A stretch of 64,000 bases of DNA from Linyphia triangularis (GCA_963978545.1 CAXBTE010000036.1:434001-498000); one strand, 5' to 3'. Counted from the first letter of the stretch, positions 10,401 through 24,200 are shown. Numbers and translations are program-made. Notes: generated by a model not told the origin, from the letters alone.

Positions 10401-12140
10401 TGAGCCATTTTTTGGAAAAGTGATTTTTTCATAAAATTTCCTAAGGCTAACCCCTTTGAAAAATTTCGAAAAATTTGAAAATTCAAAAAATTATTTTTTC
10501 AGTCACATTTGGACAGAATATGAATATAAAACATATTTCAGGTCCACAAAAAAAATTTGGTAGCATTTGAGCCACTATTTTCAAAGTTCAAAATTTCCCT
10601 TTGAAAATACATTGATTTTACAGTTTTTGAATTTTTACTCATAGTGTATTTGGAGCACAGTATTGTAACTTGGCCACATTTAAGGTCTTCTATAGGAGAT
10701 TCTTAAAAACGAAAATCTTAACAACCACAAAATATTAAGGGGGTCAAAATTTGCAAATTTGTTTTTTTCAGTGGTACACATACATAATTTTTACACAGAG
10801 AGTTTTGGGAGCACAATGTTGTGACTTGGCCACATTGAAGTTCATTAATAGGAGATTCTTAAAAATGAAAATCTTAACAACCACTAAATATTAAGGGGGT
10901 CGAAAGTTTATCCCAAAAAAGGACTGCATTTCAAACACTGAAAATTTCTGAATTTTACCTACATTTTGGGCTATAAACTGGATTAAAGGGTCCTTTTTTG
11001 GGCAGATTTGAAATAAAGTGACTGCAAATCATATTTCTATTTTAAAACCAAAATCTGGAAGCATTTTGAGCCATTTTTTGGAAAAGTGATTTTTTCATAA
11101 AATTTCCTAAGGCTAACCCCTTTGAAAAATTTCGAAAAATTTGAAAATTCAAAAAATTATTTTTTCAGTCACATTTGGACAGAATATGAATATAAAACAT
11201 ATTTCAGGTCCCCCAAAAAAATTTGGTAGCATTTGAGCCACTATTTTAAAAGTTCAAAATTTCCCTTTGAAAATACATTGATTTTACAGTTTTTGAATTT
11301 TTACTCATAGTGTATTTGGAGCACAGTATTGTAACTTGGCCACATTTAAGGTCTTCTATAGGAGATTCTTAAAAACGAAAATCTTAACAACCACAAAATA
11401 TTAAGGGGGTCAAAATTTGCAAAGTTGTTTTTTTCAGTGGTACACATACATAATTTTTACACAGAGAGTTTTGGGAGCACAATGTTGTAACTTGGCAACA
11501 TTGAAGTTCATTAATAGGAGATTCTTAAAAACGAAAATCTTAACAACCACTAAATATTAAAGGGGTCGAAAGTTGATCCCAAAAAAGGACTGCATTTCAA
11601 ACACTGAAAATTTCTGAATTTTACCTACATTTTGGGCTATAAACTGAATTAAGGGTCCTTTATTGGGCAGATTTGAAATAAAGTGACTGCAAATCATATT
11701 TCTATTTTAAAACCAAAATCTGGAAGCATTTTGAGCCATTTTTTGGAAAAGTGATTTTTTCATAAAATTTCCTAAGGAACCCCTTTGAAAAATTTCGAAA
11801 AATTTGAAAATTCAAAAAATTATTTTTTCAGTCACATTTGGACAGAATATGAATATAAAACATATTTCAGGTCCCCAAAAAAAATTTGGTAGCATTTGAG
11901 CCACTATTTTCAAAGTTCAAAATTTCCCTTTGAAAATACATTGATTTTACAGTTTTTGAATTTTTACTCATAGTGTATTTTGAGCACAGTATTGTAACTT
12001 GGCCACATTTAAGGTCTTCTATAGGAGATTCTTAAAAACGAAAATCTTAACAACCACAAAATATTAAGGGGGTCAAAATTTGCAAAGTTGTTTTTTTCAG
12101 TGGTACACATACATAATTTTTACACAGAGAGTTTTGGGAG
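7485..12140. repeat. Seven ordinary monomers between B1 and B2
   Basis: Units start at 7485 (Q, head CATAATG), 8150 (P, ATTGAGGGGG and ATAAAATGAC), 8816 (P), 9482 (R: TTATATTTT, ATATAAATAT, ACTTAGCC), 10147 (Q: TTTATTGGG, GGTCCAC, GCAAATTTG), 10812 (P', with ACTGGATTAAA, GGTCCCCC and CTATTTTAAAAG) and 11478 (T, with TATTAAAGGGG and a 2-bp deletion giving AAGGAACCCC). Lengths are 665, 666, 666, 665, 665, 666 and 663. No gene or unique sequence lies among them. Confidence 0.92.
9482..12140. repeat. Higher-order tetramer R-Q-P'-T, copy 1
   Basis: Four consecutive monomers carry a distinctive marker order: R (ACTTAGCC), Q (GGTCCAC, GCAAATTTG), P' (CTATTTTAAAAG), T (TTTATTGGG with TATTTTGAGCAC). 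The same order recurs at 22431-25091 and 46348-49006. Length is 2659 bp here. Confidence 0.8.
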
Positions 12141-12407
12141 CACAATGTTGTAACTTGGCAACATTGAAGTTCATTAATAGGAGATTCTTAAAAACGAAAA
12201 TCTTAACAACCACTAAATATTAAGGGGGTCGAAAGTTGATCCCAAAAATGGACTGCATTTCAAACACTGAAAATTCCTGAATTTTACCTACATTTTGGGC
12301 TATAAACTGAATTAAGGGTCCTTTTTTGGGCAGATTTGAAATAAAGTGACTGTAAATCATAATTCTATTTTAAAACCAAAATCTGGAAGCATTTTGAGCC
12401 ATTTTTT

Positions 12408-13142
12408 GGAAAAGTGATTTTTTCATAAAATTTCCTAAGGCTAACCCCCTTTGAAAAATTTCGAAAAATTTGAAAATTCAAAAAATTATTTTTTGGAAAA
12501 GTGATTTTTTCATAAAATTTCCCAAGGCTAACCCCTTTCAAAAATTTCGAAAAATTTGAAAATTCAAAAAATTATTTTTGGAAAAGTGATTTTTTCATAA
12601 AATTTCCTAAGGCTAACCCCCTTTGAAAAATTTGAAAATTCAAAAAATTATTTTTTGGAAAAGTGATTTTTTCATAAAATTTCCTAAGACTAACCCCTTT
12701 GAAAAATTTCGAAAAATTTGAAAATTCAAAAAATTATTTTTTGGAAAAGTGATTTTTTCATAAAATTTCCTAAGGCTAACCCCTTTGAAAAATTTGAAAA
12801 TTCAAAAAATTATTTTTTGGAAAAGTGATTTTTTCATAAAATATCCTAAGGCTAACCCCTTTGAAAAATTTGAAAATTCAAAAAATTATTTTTTGGAAAA
12901 GTGATTTTTTCATAAAATTTCCTAAGACTAACCCCTTTGAAAAATTTCGAAAAATTTGAAAATTCAAAAAATTATTTTTTGGAAAAGTGATTTTTTCATA
13001 AAATTTCCTAAGGCTAACCCCTTTGAAAAATTTGAAAATTCAAAAAATTATTTTTTGGAAAAGTGATTTTTTCATAAAATTTCCTAAGTCTAACCCCTTT
13101 GAAAAATTTCGAAAAATTTGAAAATTCAAAAAATTATTTTTT
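12408..13142. repeat. A-tract module array 1 of B block 2 (nine modules)
   Basis: Same module number and length (735 bp) as B1, with 86-bp and 76-bp modules in the same order; it begins after GAGCCATTTTTT and ends before CAGTCAAATTTCGAC. Confidence 0.9.
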
Positions 13143-14867
13143 CAGTCAAATTTCGACAGAATATGAATATAAAACATATTTCAGGTCTTCAACTAAAATT
13201 TCCCAGCTAGTTTCAAAATTTCGTACAAAATCGTCTCCATTTCTGAGCAAACGCGTTATTTTGGATTTTTTTGAATTTTAACGACAGTTTGGGCTATAAA
13301 GCGATTTAAGGGACCTTTCTTGGATAGTTTTGATAAAAAGTAACTCTTAAGCATTCTCCTATGTTAACAGCTAAATTTGACACTTTTCGGACATTTCCCA
13401 GCTAAATTCCAAAATTTCGTTCAAAACCGTCTCTATTTCTGTGCTAACGCGTTATTTTGGATTTTACTGAATTTTCCCGACAGATTGGGCTATAAATCGA
13501 TTTAAGGGTCTTTTCTTGAACAGTTTTGATAAAAAGTAACTATTGAGCATTTTCAAAGCATTTCGGACATTTCCCAGCTAGTTTTAAAAATATCGTTCAA
13601 AATCGTCTCTATTTCTGTGTTAACGCGTTATTTTGGATTTTTCTGAATTTTACCGACAGTTTAGGCTATAAATCGATTTAAGGGTTCTTTCTTGAACAGT
13701 TTTGATAAAAAGTAATTTTTAAGCATACTCTTAGGTCACAGCTAAAATTTTAAAGCATTTCGGACAATTCCCAGCTAGTTTCAGAAATTGCGTTCAAAAC
13801 CGTCTCTATTTCTGTGTTAACGCGTTATTTTGGATTTTTCGGAATTCTACCAACAGTTTGGGCTATAAAGCGATTAAAGGGTCCTTTCTTGACAGTTTTG
13901 ATAAAAAGTTACTTTTGAGCATTTTCAAAGCATTTCGGACAATTCCCAGCTAGTTTTAAAAATTGCTTTCAAAATCGTCTCTATTTCTGTGTTAACGCGT
14001 TATTTTGGATTTTTCTGAATTTTACCGACAGTTTGGGCTATAAAGCGATTTAAGGGTCCTTTCTTGACAGTTTTGATAAAAAGTAACTCTTGAGCATTTT
14101 CAAAGCATTTCGGACAATTCCCAGCTAGTTTTAAAAATATCGTTCAAAATCGTCTCTATTTCTGTGTTAACGCGTTATTTTGGATTTTTCTGAATTTTAC
14201 CGACAGTTTGGGCTATAAAGCGATTTAAGGGTCCTTTCTTGACAGTTTTGATAAAAAGTAACTCTTGAGCATTTTCAAAGCATTTCGGACAATTCCCAGC
14301 TAGTTTGAAAAATATCGTTCAAAATCGTCTCTATTTCTGTGTTAACGCGTTATTTTGGATTTTTCTGAATTTTACCGACAGTTTAGGCTATACAGCGATT
14401 TAAGGGTCCTTTCTTGACAGTTTTTATAAAAAGTTACTTTTGATCATTTTCAAAGCATTTCGGACAATTCCCAGCTAGTTTTAAAAATTGCTTTCAAAAT
14501 CGTCTCTATTTCTGTGTTAACGCGTTATTTTGGATTTTTCTGAATTTTACCGATAATTTGGGATATAAATCGATATAAGGGTCCTTTCTTGAACAGTTTT
14601 GATAAAAAGTAACTTTTGAGCATACTCTAAGGTCACAGCTAAAATTTTAAGGCATTTCGGACAATTCCCAACTAGTTTCAAAAATTGCGTTCAAAAACGT
14701 CTCCATTTCTGTGTTAACGCGTTATTTTGGATTTTTCTGAATTATACCGACAGCTTGGTTTATAAAGCGATTTGAGGGTCCTTTCTTGGGCATATTTAAT
14801 AAAAAGTTACTGTAAACTATATTTCTATTTTAAAACCAAAATCTGGAAGCATTTTGAGAAATTTTTT
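13143..14867. repeat. 175/197-bp satellite array of B block 2 (nine repeats)
   Basis: 1725 bp, nine ACGCGT cores at 13251, 13447, 13623, 13820, 13995, 14170, 14345, 14520 and 14717, with spacings identical to B1. Confidence 0.92.
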
Positions 14868-15502
14868 GGAAAAGTGATTTTTTCATAAAATTTCCTAAGT
14901 CTAACCCCTTTGAAAAATTTCGAAAAATTTGAAAATTCAAAAAATTATTTTTGGAAAAGTGATTTTTTCGTAAAATTTCCTAAGGCTAACCCCCTTGAAA
15001 AATTTGAAAATTCAAAAAATTATTTTTTGAAAAAGTGATTTTTTCATAAAATTTCCTAAGGCTAACCCCTTTGAAAAATTTGAAAATTCAAAAATTTTTT
15101 TTTGGAAAAGTGATTTTTTCATAAAATTTCCTAAGACTAACCCCTTTGAAAAATTTGAAAATTGAAAAAATTATTTTTTGGAAAAGTGATTTTTTCATAA
15201 AATTTCCTAAGGCTAACCCTTTGAAAAATTTGAAAATTCAAAAAATTATTTTTTGGAAAAGTGATTTTTTCCTAAAATTTCCTAAGACTAACCCCTTTGA
15301 AAAATTTCGAAAAATTTGAAAATTCAAAAAATTATTTTTTGGAAAAGTGATTTTTTCATAAAATTTCCTAAAGCTAACCCCTTTGAAAAATTTGAAAATT
15401 CAAAAAATTATTTTTTGGAAAAGGGATTTTTTCATAAAATTTCATAAGGCTAACCCCTTTGAAAAATTTCGAAAAATTTGAAAATTCAAAAAATTATTTT
15501 TT
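14868..15502. repeat. A-tract module array 2 of B block 2 (eight modules)
   Basis: 635 bp with the same module order as B1, but the third and fourth modules are closer to consensus (AAGGCTAACC, AAATTTGAAAATTC). Confidence 0.88.
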
Positions 15503-15819
15503 CAGTCACATTTGGACAGAATATAAATATAAAACATATTTCAGGTCCCCAAAAAAAATTTGGTAGCATTTGAGCCATTATTTTCAAAGTTCAAAATTTC
15601 CCTTTGAAAATACATTGATTGTATTTTGGAGTTTTTGAATTTTTACTCGTAGTGTATTTGGAGCACAGTATTGTAACTTGGCCACATTTAAGGTCTTCTA
15701 TAGGAGATTCTTAAAAACGAAAATCTTAACAACCACAAAATATTAAGGGGGTCAAAATTTGCAAAGTTGTTTTTTTCAGTGGTACACATACATAATTTTT
15801 ACACAGAGAGTTTTGGGAG

Positions 15820-16272
15820 CATAATGTTGTAACTTGGCAACATTGAAGTTCATTAATAGGAGATTCTTAAAAACGAAAATCTTAACAACCACTAAATATT
15901 AAGGGGGTCGAACCCTTTGAAAAATTTCGAAAAATTTGAAAATTCAAAAAAGTATTTTTTCAGTCACATTTGGACAGAATATGAATATAAAACATATTTC
16001 AGGTCCACAAAAAAAATTTGGTAGCATTTGAGCCACTATTTTCAAAGTTCAAAATTTCCCTTTGAAAATACATTGATTTTACAGTTTTTGAATTTTTACT
16101 CATAGTGTATTTGGAGCACAGTATTGTAACTTGGCCACATTTAAGGTCTTCTATAGGAGATTCTTAAAAACGAAAATCTTAACAACCACAAAATATTAAG
16201 GGGGTCAAAATTTGCAAATTTGTTTTTTTCAGTGGTACACATACATAATTTTTACACAGAGAGTTTTGGGAG
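15820..16272. repeat. 453-bp monomer with ~212-bp internal deletion
   Basis: The head reads normally to GGGGGTCGAA and then jumps to CCCTTTGAAAAATTTCG inside the A-tract module, removing the core and the start of the module. The corresponding unit after B1 (7485-8149) is intact and otherwise shares its markers (CATAATG, AAAAAAGTATTTT, GGTCCAC, GCAAATTTG). The same deletion occurs after B4 at 40914. Confidence 0.92.
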
Positions 16273-17604
16273 CACAATGTTGTGACTTGGCCACATTGAA
16301 GTTCATTAATAGGAGATTCTTAAAAATGAAAATCTTAACAACCACTAAATATTGAGGGGGTCGAAAGTTTATCCCAAAAAAGGACTGCATTTCAAACACT
16401 GAAAATTTCTGAATTTTACCTACATTTTGGGCTATAAACTGAATTAAAGGGTCCTTTTTTGGGCAGATTTGAAATAAAATGACTGCAAATCATATTTCTA
16501 TTTTAAAACCAAAATCTGGAAGCATTTTGAGCCATTTTTTGGAAAAGTGATTTTTTCATAAAATTTCCTAAGGCTAACCCCTTTGAAAAATTTCGAAAAA
16601 TTTGAAAATTCAAAAAATTATTTTTTCAGTCACATTTGGACAGAATATGAATATAAAACATATTTCAGGTTCCCAAAAAAAATTTGGTAGCATTTGAGCC
16701 ACTATTTTCAAAGTTCAAAATTTCCCTTTGAAAATACATTGATTTTACAGTTTTTGAATTTTTACTCATAGTGTATTTTGAGCACAGTATTGTAACTTGG
16801 CCACATTTAAGGTCTTCTATAGGAGATTCTTAAAAACGAAAATCTTAACAACCACAAAATATTAAGGGGGTCAAAATTTGCAAAGTTGTTTTTTTCAGTG
16901 GTACACATACATAATTTTTACACAGAGAGTTTTGGGAGCACAATGTTGTGACTTGGCCACATTGAAGTTCATTAATAGGAGATTCTTAAAAATGAAAATC
17001 TTAACAACCACTAAATATTAAGGGGGTCGAAAGTTTATCCCAAAAAAGGACTGCATTTCAAACACTGAAAATTTCTGAATTTTACCTACATTTTGGGCTA
17101 TAAACTGAATTAAAGGGTCCTTTTTTGGGCAGATTTGAAATAAAGTGACTGCAAATCATATTTCTATTTTAAAACCAAAATCTGGAAGCATTTTGAGCCA
17201 TTTTTTGGAAAAGTGATTTTTTCATAAAATTTCCTAAGGCTAACCCCTTTGAAAAATTTCGAAAAATTTGAAAATTCAAAAAATTATTTTTTCAGTCACA
17301 TTTGGACAGAATATGAATATAAAACATATTTCAGGTCCCCAAAAAAAATTTGGTAGCATTTGAGCCACTATTTTCAAAGTTCAAAATTTCCCTTTGAAAA
17401 TACATTGATTTTACAGTTTTTGAATTTTTACTCATAGTGTATTTGGAGCACAGTATTGTAACTTGGCCACATTTAAGGTCTTCTATAGGAGATTCTTAAA
17501 AACGAAAATCTTAACAACCACAAAATATTAAGGGGGTCAAAATTTGCAAAGTTGTTTTTTTCAGTGGTACACATACATAATTTTTACACAGAGAGTTTTG
17601 GGAG
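16273..17604. repeat. Two type P monomers (666 bp each)
   Basis: Units start at 16273 and 16939. The first has ATTGAGGGGG, ATAAAATGAC and a private CAGGTTCCC; the second enters the short arm with TATTTGGAGCAC. Both have a single module. Confidence 0.92.
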
Positions 17605-18438
17605 CACAATGTTGTAACTTGGCAACATTGAAGTTCATTAATAGGAGATTCTTAAAAACGAAAATCTTAACAACCACTAAATATTAAGGGGGTCGAAAGT
17701 TTATCCCAAAAAAGGACTGCATTTCAAACACTGAAAATTTCTGAATTTTACCTACATTTTGGGCTATAAACTGAATTAAAGGGTCCTTTTTTGGGCAGAT
17801 TTGAAATAAAGTGACTGCAAATCATATTTCTATTTTAAAACCAAAATCTGGAAGCATTTTGAGCCATTTTTTGGAAAAGTGATTTTTTCATAAAATTTCC
17901 TAAGGCTAACCCCTTTGAAAAATTTCGAAAAATTTGAAAATTCAAAAAATTATATTTTCAGTCACATTTGGACAGAATATAAATATAAAACATATTTCAG
18001 GTCCCCAAAAAAAATCTGGAAGCATTTTGAGCCATTTTTTGGAAAAGTGATTTTTTCATAAAATTTCCTAAGGCTAACCCCTTTGAAAAATTTCGAAAAA
18101 TTTGAAAATTCAAAAAATTATTTTTTCAGTCACATTTGGACAGAATATGAATATAAAACATATTTCAGGTACCCAAAAAAAATTTGGTAGCATTTGAGCC
18201 ACTATTTTCAAAGTTCAAAATTTCCCTTTGAAAATACATTGATTTTACAGTTTTTGAATTTTTACTCATAGTGTATTTTGAGCACAGTATTGTAACTTGG
18301 CCACATTTAAGGTCTTCTATAGGAGATTCTTAAAAACGAAAATCTTAACAACCACAAAATATTAAGGGGGTCAAAATTTGCAAAGTTGTTTTTTTCAGTG
18401 GTACACATACATAATTTTTACACAGAGAGTTTTGGGAG
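17605..18438. repeat. 834-bp long monomer with 168-bp internal duplication
   Basis: TCTGGAAGCATTTTGAGCC occurs twice, 168 bp apart, as in 1-830. The unit is a mosaic: an S-type body, but TTTATCCC and AATTAAAGGG as in type P. It carries the rare CAGGTACCC marker, otherwise seen only in units starting at 57182, 58680 and 59345. Confidence 0.9.
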
Positions 18439-21290
18439 CACAATGTTGTGACTTGGCCACATTGAAGTTCATTAATAGGAGATTCTTAAAAATGAAAATC
18501 TTAACAACCACTAAATATTAAGGGGGTCGAAAGTTTATCCCAAAAAAGGACTGCATTTCAAACACTGAAAATTTCTGAATTTTACCTACATTTTGGGCTA
18601 TAAACTGAATTAAGGGTCCTTTTTTGGGCAGATTTGAAATAAAGTGACTGCAAATCATATTTCTATTTTAAAACCAAAATCTGGAAGCATTTTGAGCCAT
18701 TTTTTGGAAAAGTGATTTTTTCATAAAATTTCCTAAGGCTAACCCCTTTGAAAAATTTCGAAAAATTTGAAAATTCAAAAAATTATATTTTCAGTCACAT
18801 TTGGACAGAATATAAATATAAAACATATTTCAGGTCCCCAAAAAAAATTTGGTAGCATTTGAGCCACTATTTTCAAAGTTCAAAATTTCCCTTTGAAAAT
18901 ACATTGATTTTACAGTTTTTGAATTTTTACTCATAGTGTATTTGGAGCACAGTATTGTAACTTGGCCACATTTAAGGTCTTCTATAGGAGATTCTTAAAA
19001 ACGAAAATCTTAACAACCACAAAATATTAAGGGGGTCAAAATTTGCAAAGTTGTTTTTTTCAGTGGTACACATACATAATTTTTACACAGAGAGTTTTGG
19101 GAGCACAATGTTGTAACTTGGCAACATTGAAGTTCATTAATAGGAGATTCTTAAAAACGAAAATCTTAACAACCACTAAATATTAAGGGGGTCGAAAGTT
19201 GATCCCAAAAAAGGACTGCATTTCAAACACTGAAAATTTCTGAATTTTACCTACATTTTGGGCTATAAACTGAATTAAGGGTCCTTTATTGGGCAGATTT
19301 GAAATAAAGTGACTGCAAATCATATTTCTATTTTAAAACCAAAATCTGGAAGCATTTTGAGCCATTTTTTGGAAAAGTGATTTTTTCATAAAATTTCCTA
19401 AGGCTAACCCCTTTGAAAAATTTCGAAAAATTTGAAAATTCAAAAAATTATTTTTTCAGTCACATTTGGACAGAATATGAATATAAAACATATTTCAGGT
19501 CCACAAAAAAAATTTGGTAGCATTTGAGCCACTATTTTCAAAGTTCAAAATTTCCCTTTGAAAATACATTGATTTTACAGTTTTTGAATTTTTACTCATA
19601 GTGTATTTGGAGCACAGTATTGTAACTTGGCCACATTTAAGGTCTTCTATAGGAGATTCTTAAAAACGAAAATCTTAACAACCACAAAATATTAAGGGGG
19701 TCAAAATTTGCAAATTTGTTTTTTTCAGTGGTACACATACATAATTTTTACACAGAGAGTTTTGGGAGCACAATGTTGTGACTTGGCCACATTGAAGTTC
19801 ATTAATAGGAGATTCTTAAAAATGAAAATCTTAACAACCACTAAATATTAAGGGGGTCGAAAGTTTATCCCAAAAAAGGACTGCATTTCAAACACTGAAA
19901 ATTTCTGAATTTTACCTACATTTTGGGCTATAAACTGAATTAAAGGGTCCTTTTTTGGGCAGATTTGAAATAAAGTGACTGCAAATCATATTTCTATTTT
20001 AAAACCAAAATCTGGAAGCATTTTGAGCCATTTTTTGGAAAAGTGATTTTTTCATAAAATTTCCTAAGGCTAACCCCTTTGAAAAATTTCGAAAAATTTG
20101 AAAATTCAAAAAATTATTTTTTCAGTCACATTTGGACAGAATATGAATATAAAACATATTTCAGGTCCCCAAAAAAAATTTGGTAGCATTTGAGCCACTA
20201 TTTTCAAAGTTCAAAATTTCCCTTTGAAAATACATTGATTTTACAGTTTTTGAATTTTTACTCATAGTGTATTTTGAGCACAGTATTGTAACTTTTCCAC
20301 ATTTAAGGTCTTCTATAGGAGATTCTTAAAAACGAAAATCTTAACAACCACAAAATATTAAGGGGGTCAAAATTTGCAAAGTTGTTTTTTTCAGTGGTAC
20401 ACATACATAATTTTTACACAGAGAGTTTTGGGAGCACAATGTTGTAACTTGGCAACATTGAAGTTCATTAATAGGAGATTCTTAAAAACGAAAATCTTAA
20501 CAACCACTAAATATTACGGGGGTCGAAAGTTGATCCCAAAAAAGGACTGCATTTCAAACACTGAAAATTTCTGAATTTTACCTACATTTTGGGCTATAAA
20601 CTGATTTAAGGGTCCTTTTTTGGGCAGATTTGAAATAAAGTGACTGCAAATCATATTTCTATTTTAAAACCAAAATCTGGAAGCATTTTGAGCCATTTTT
20701 TGGAAAAGTGATTTTTTCATAAAATTTCCTAAGGCTAACCCCTTTGAAAAATTTCGAAAAATTTGAAAATTCAAAAAATTATATTTTCAGTCACATTTGG
20801 ACAGAATATAAATATAAAACATATTTCAGGTCCCCAAAAAAAATTTGGTAGCATTTGAGCCACTATTTTCAAAGTTCAAAATTTCCCTTTGAAAATACAT
20901 TGATTTTACAGTTTTTGAATTTTTACTCATAGTGTATTTGGAGCACAGTATTGTAACTTAGCCACATTTAAGGTCTTCTATAGGAGATTCTTAAAAACGA
21001 AAATCTTAACAACCACAAAATATTAAGGGGGTCAAAATTTGCAAAGTTGTTTTTTTCAGTGGTACACATACATAATTTTTACACAGAGAGTTTTGGGAGC
21101 ACAATGTTGTAACTTGGCAACATTGAAGTTCATTAATAGGAGATTCTTAAAAACGAAAATCTTAACAACCACTAAATATTAAGGGGGTCGAAAGTTGATC
21201 CCAAAAAAGGACTGCATTTCAAACACTGAAAATTTCTGAATTTTACCTACATTTTGGGCTATAAACTGAATTAAGGGTCCTTTATTGGGC
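18012..21290. repeat. ~3.3-kb segment repeated near the window end
   Basis: The end of the 17605 unit and the units at 18439, 19104, 19769 and 20435 match 59583-62860 (units 60010, 60675, 61340, 62006) at an offset of 41571 bp, sharing CAGGTACCC and ACTTTTCCAC. The match stops where 21100 is a Q-like unit (TTTATTGGG) and 62671 an R unit. Edges are approximate. Confidence 0.7.
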
Positions 21291-24200
21291 AGATTTGAAA
21301 TAAAGTGACTGCAAATCATATTTCTATTTTAAAACCAAAATCTGGAAGCATTTTGAGCCATTTTTTGGAAAAGTGATTTTTTCATAAAATTTCCTAAGGC
21401 TAACCCCTTTGAAAAATTTCGAAAAATTTGAAAATTCAAAAAATTATTTTTTCAGTCACATTTGGACAGAATATGAATATAAAACATATTTCAGGTCCCC
21501 AAAAAAAATTTGGTAGCATTTGAGCCACTATTTTCAAAGTTCAAAATTTCCCTTTGAAAATACATTGATTTTACAGTTTTTGAATTTTTACTCATAGTGT
21601 ATTTTGAGCACAGTATTGTAACTTGGCCACATTTAAGGTCTTCTATAGAAGATTCTTAAAAACGAAAATCTTAACAACCACAAAATATTAAGGGGGTCAA
21701 AATTTGCAAATTTGTTTTTTTCAGTGGTACACATACATAATTTTTACACAGAGAGTTTTGGGAGCACAATGTTGTGACTTGGCCACATTGAAGTTCATTA
21801 ATAGGAGATTCTTAAAAATGAAAATCTTAACAACCACTAAATATTAAGGGGGTCGAAAGTTTATCCCAAAAAAGGACTGCATTTCAAACACTGAAAATTT
21901 CTGAATTTTACCTACATTTTGGGCTATAAACTGAATTAAAGGGTCCTTTTTTGGGCAGATTTGAAATAAAGTGACTGCAAATCATATTTCTATTTTAAAA
22001 CCAAAATCTGGAAGCATTTTGAGCCATTTTTTGGAAAAGTGATTTTTTCATAAAATTTCCTAAGGCTAACCCCTTTGAAAAATTTCGAAAAATTTGAAAA
22101 TTCAAAAAATTATTTTTTCAGTCACATTTGGACAGAATATGAATATAAAACATATTTCAGGTCCCCAAAAAAAATTTGGTAGCATTTGAGCCACTATTTT
22201 CAAAGTTCAAAATTTCCCTTTGAAAATACATTGATTTTACAGTTTTTGAATTTTTACTCATAGTGTATTTTGAGCACAGTATTGTAACTTGGCCACATTT
22301 AAGGTCTTCTATAGGAGATTCTTAAAAACGAAAATCTTAACAACCACAAAATATTAAGGGGGTCAAAATTTGCAAAGTTGTTTTTTTCAGTGGTACACAT
22401 ACATAATTTTTACACAGAGAGTTTTGGGAGCACAATGTTGTAACTTGGCAACATTGAAGTTCATTAATAGGAGATTCTTAAAAACGAAAATCTTAACAAC
22501 CACTAAATATTAAGGGGGTCGAAAGTTGATCCCAAAAAAGGACTGCATTTCAAACACTGAAAATTTCTGAATTTTACCTACATTTTGGGCTATAAACTGA
22601 ATTAAGGGTCCTTTTTTGGGCAGATTTGAAATAAAGTGACTGCAAATCATATTTCTATTTTAAAACCAAAATCTGGAAGCATTTTGAGCCATTTTTTGGA
22701 AAAGTGATTTTTTCATAAAATTTCCTAAGGCTAACCCCTTTGAAAAATTTCGAAAAATTTGAAAATTCAAAAAATTATATTTTCAGTCACATTTGGACAG
22801 AATATAAATATAAAACATATTTCAGGTCCCCAAAAAAAATTTGGTAGCATTTGAGCCACTATTTTCAAAGTTCAAAATTTCCCTTTGAAAATACATTGAT
22901 TTTACAGTTTTTGAATTTTTACTCATAGTGTATTTGGAGCACAGTATTGTAACTTAGCCACATTTAAGGTCTTCTATAGGAGATTCTTAAAAACGAAAAT
23001 CTTAACAACCACAAAATATTAAGGGGGTCAAAATTTGCAAAGTTGTTTTTTTCAGTGGTACACATACATAATTTTTACACAGAGAGTTTTGGGAGCACAA
23101 TGTTGTAACTTGGCAACATTGAAGTTCATTAATAGGAGATTCTTAAAAACGAAAATCTTAACAACCACTAAATATTAAGGGGGTCGAAAGTTGATCCCAA
23201 AAAAGGACTGCATTTCAAACACTGAAAATTTCTGAATTTTACCTACATTTTGGGCTATAAACTGAATTAAGGGTCCTTTATTGGGCAGATTTGAAATAAA
23301 GTGACTGCAAATCATATTTCTATTTTAAAACCAAAATCTGGAAGCATTTTGAGCCATTTTTTGGAAAAGTGATTTTTTCATAAAATTTCCTAAGGCTAAC
23401 CCCTTTGAAAAATTTCGAAAAATTTGAAAATTCAAAAAATTATTTTTTCAGTCACATTTGGACAGAATATGAATATAAAACATATTTCAGGTCCACAAAA
23501 AAAATTTGGTAGCATTTGAGCCACTATTTTCAAAGTTCAAAATTTCCCTTTGAAAATACATTGATTTTACAGTTTTTGAATTTTTACTCATAGTGTATTT
23601 GGAGCACAGTATTGTAACTTGGCCACATTTAAGGTCTTCTATAGGAGATTCTTAAAAACGAAAATCTTAACAACCACAAAATATTAAGGGGGTCAAAATT
23701 TGCAAATTTGTTTTTTTCAGTGGTACACATACATAATTTTTACACAGAGAGTTTTGGGAGCACAATGTTGTGACTTGGCCACATTGAAGTTCATTAATAG
23801 GAGATTCTTAAAAATGAAAATCTTAACAACCACTAAATATTAAGGGGGTCGAAAGTTTATCCCAAAAAAGGACTGCATTTCAAACACTGAAAATTTCTGA
23901 ATTTTACCTACATTTTGGGCTATAAACTGAATTAAAGGGTCCTTTTTTGGGCAGATTTGAAATAAAGTGACTGCAAATCATATTTCTATTTTAAAACCAA
24001 AATCTGGAAGCATTTTGAGCCATTTTTTGGAAAAGTGATTTTTTCATAAAATTTCCTAAGGCTAACCCCTTTGAAAAATTTCGAAAAATTTGAAAATTCA
24101 AAAAATTATTTTTTCAGTCACATTTGGACAGAATATGAATATAAAACATATTTCAGGTCCCCAAAAAAAATTTGGTAGCATTTGAGCCACTATTTTAAAA

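Larger units (their letters stand above)
12141..15819. repeat. B block 2: 3679-bp giant unit
   Basis: Same length and layout as B1, shifted by 8335 bp. It differs at a few positions: AAATTTGAAAATTC replaces AAATTTTAAAATTC in array 1, AAGGCTAACC and AAATTTGAAAATTC replace degenerate forms in array 2, and a private AAATTCCTGA lies near 12276. These array variants are shared with B4, so B2 and B4 are sister copies. Confidence 0.94.
407..17701. repeat. Large duplicated segment, copy 1 (contains B1 and B2)
   Basis: From about 407 (AAAATCTGG) to 17701, unit order, lengths and private markers match 26166-42795. The offset is 25759 bp up to the 9482-10811 pair of monomers and 25094 bp after it. At 17702 the copies part (TTTATCCC here, TTGATCCC at 42796). 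Confidence 0.88.

Noticed and set aside
20374..20574. A 66-codon open frame across a monomer boundary.
   Set aside because: It exists because of a single A-to-C change at 20517 that turns the usual TAA of AATATTAAGG into TAC. All other units have the stop. TTG start.
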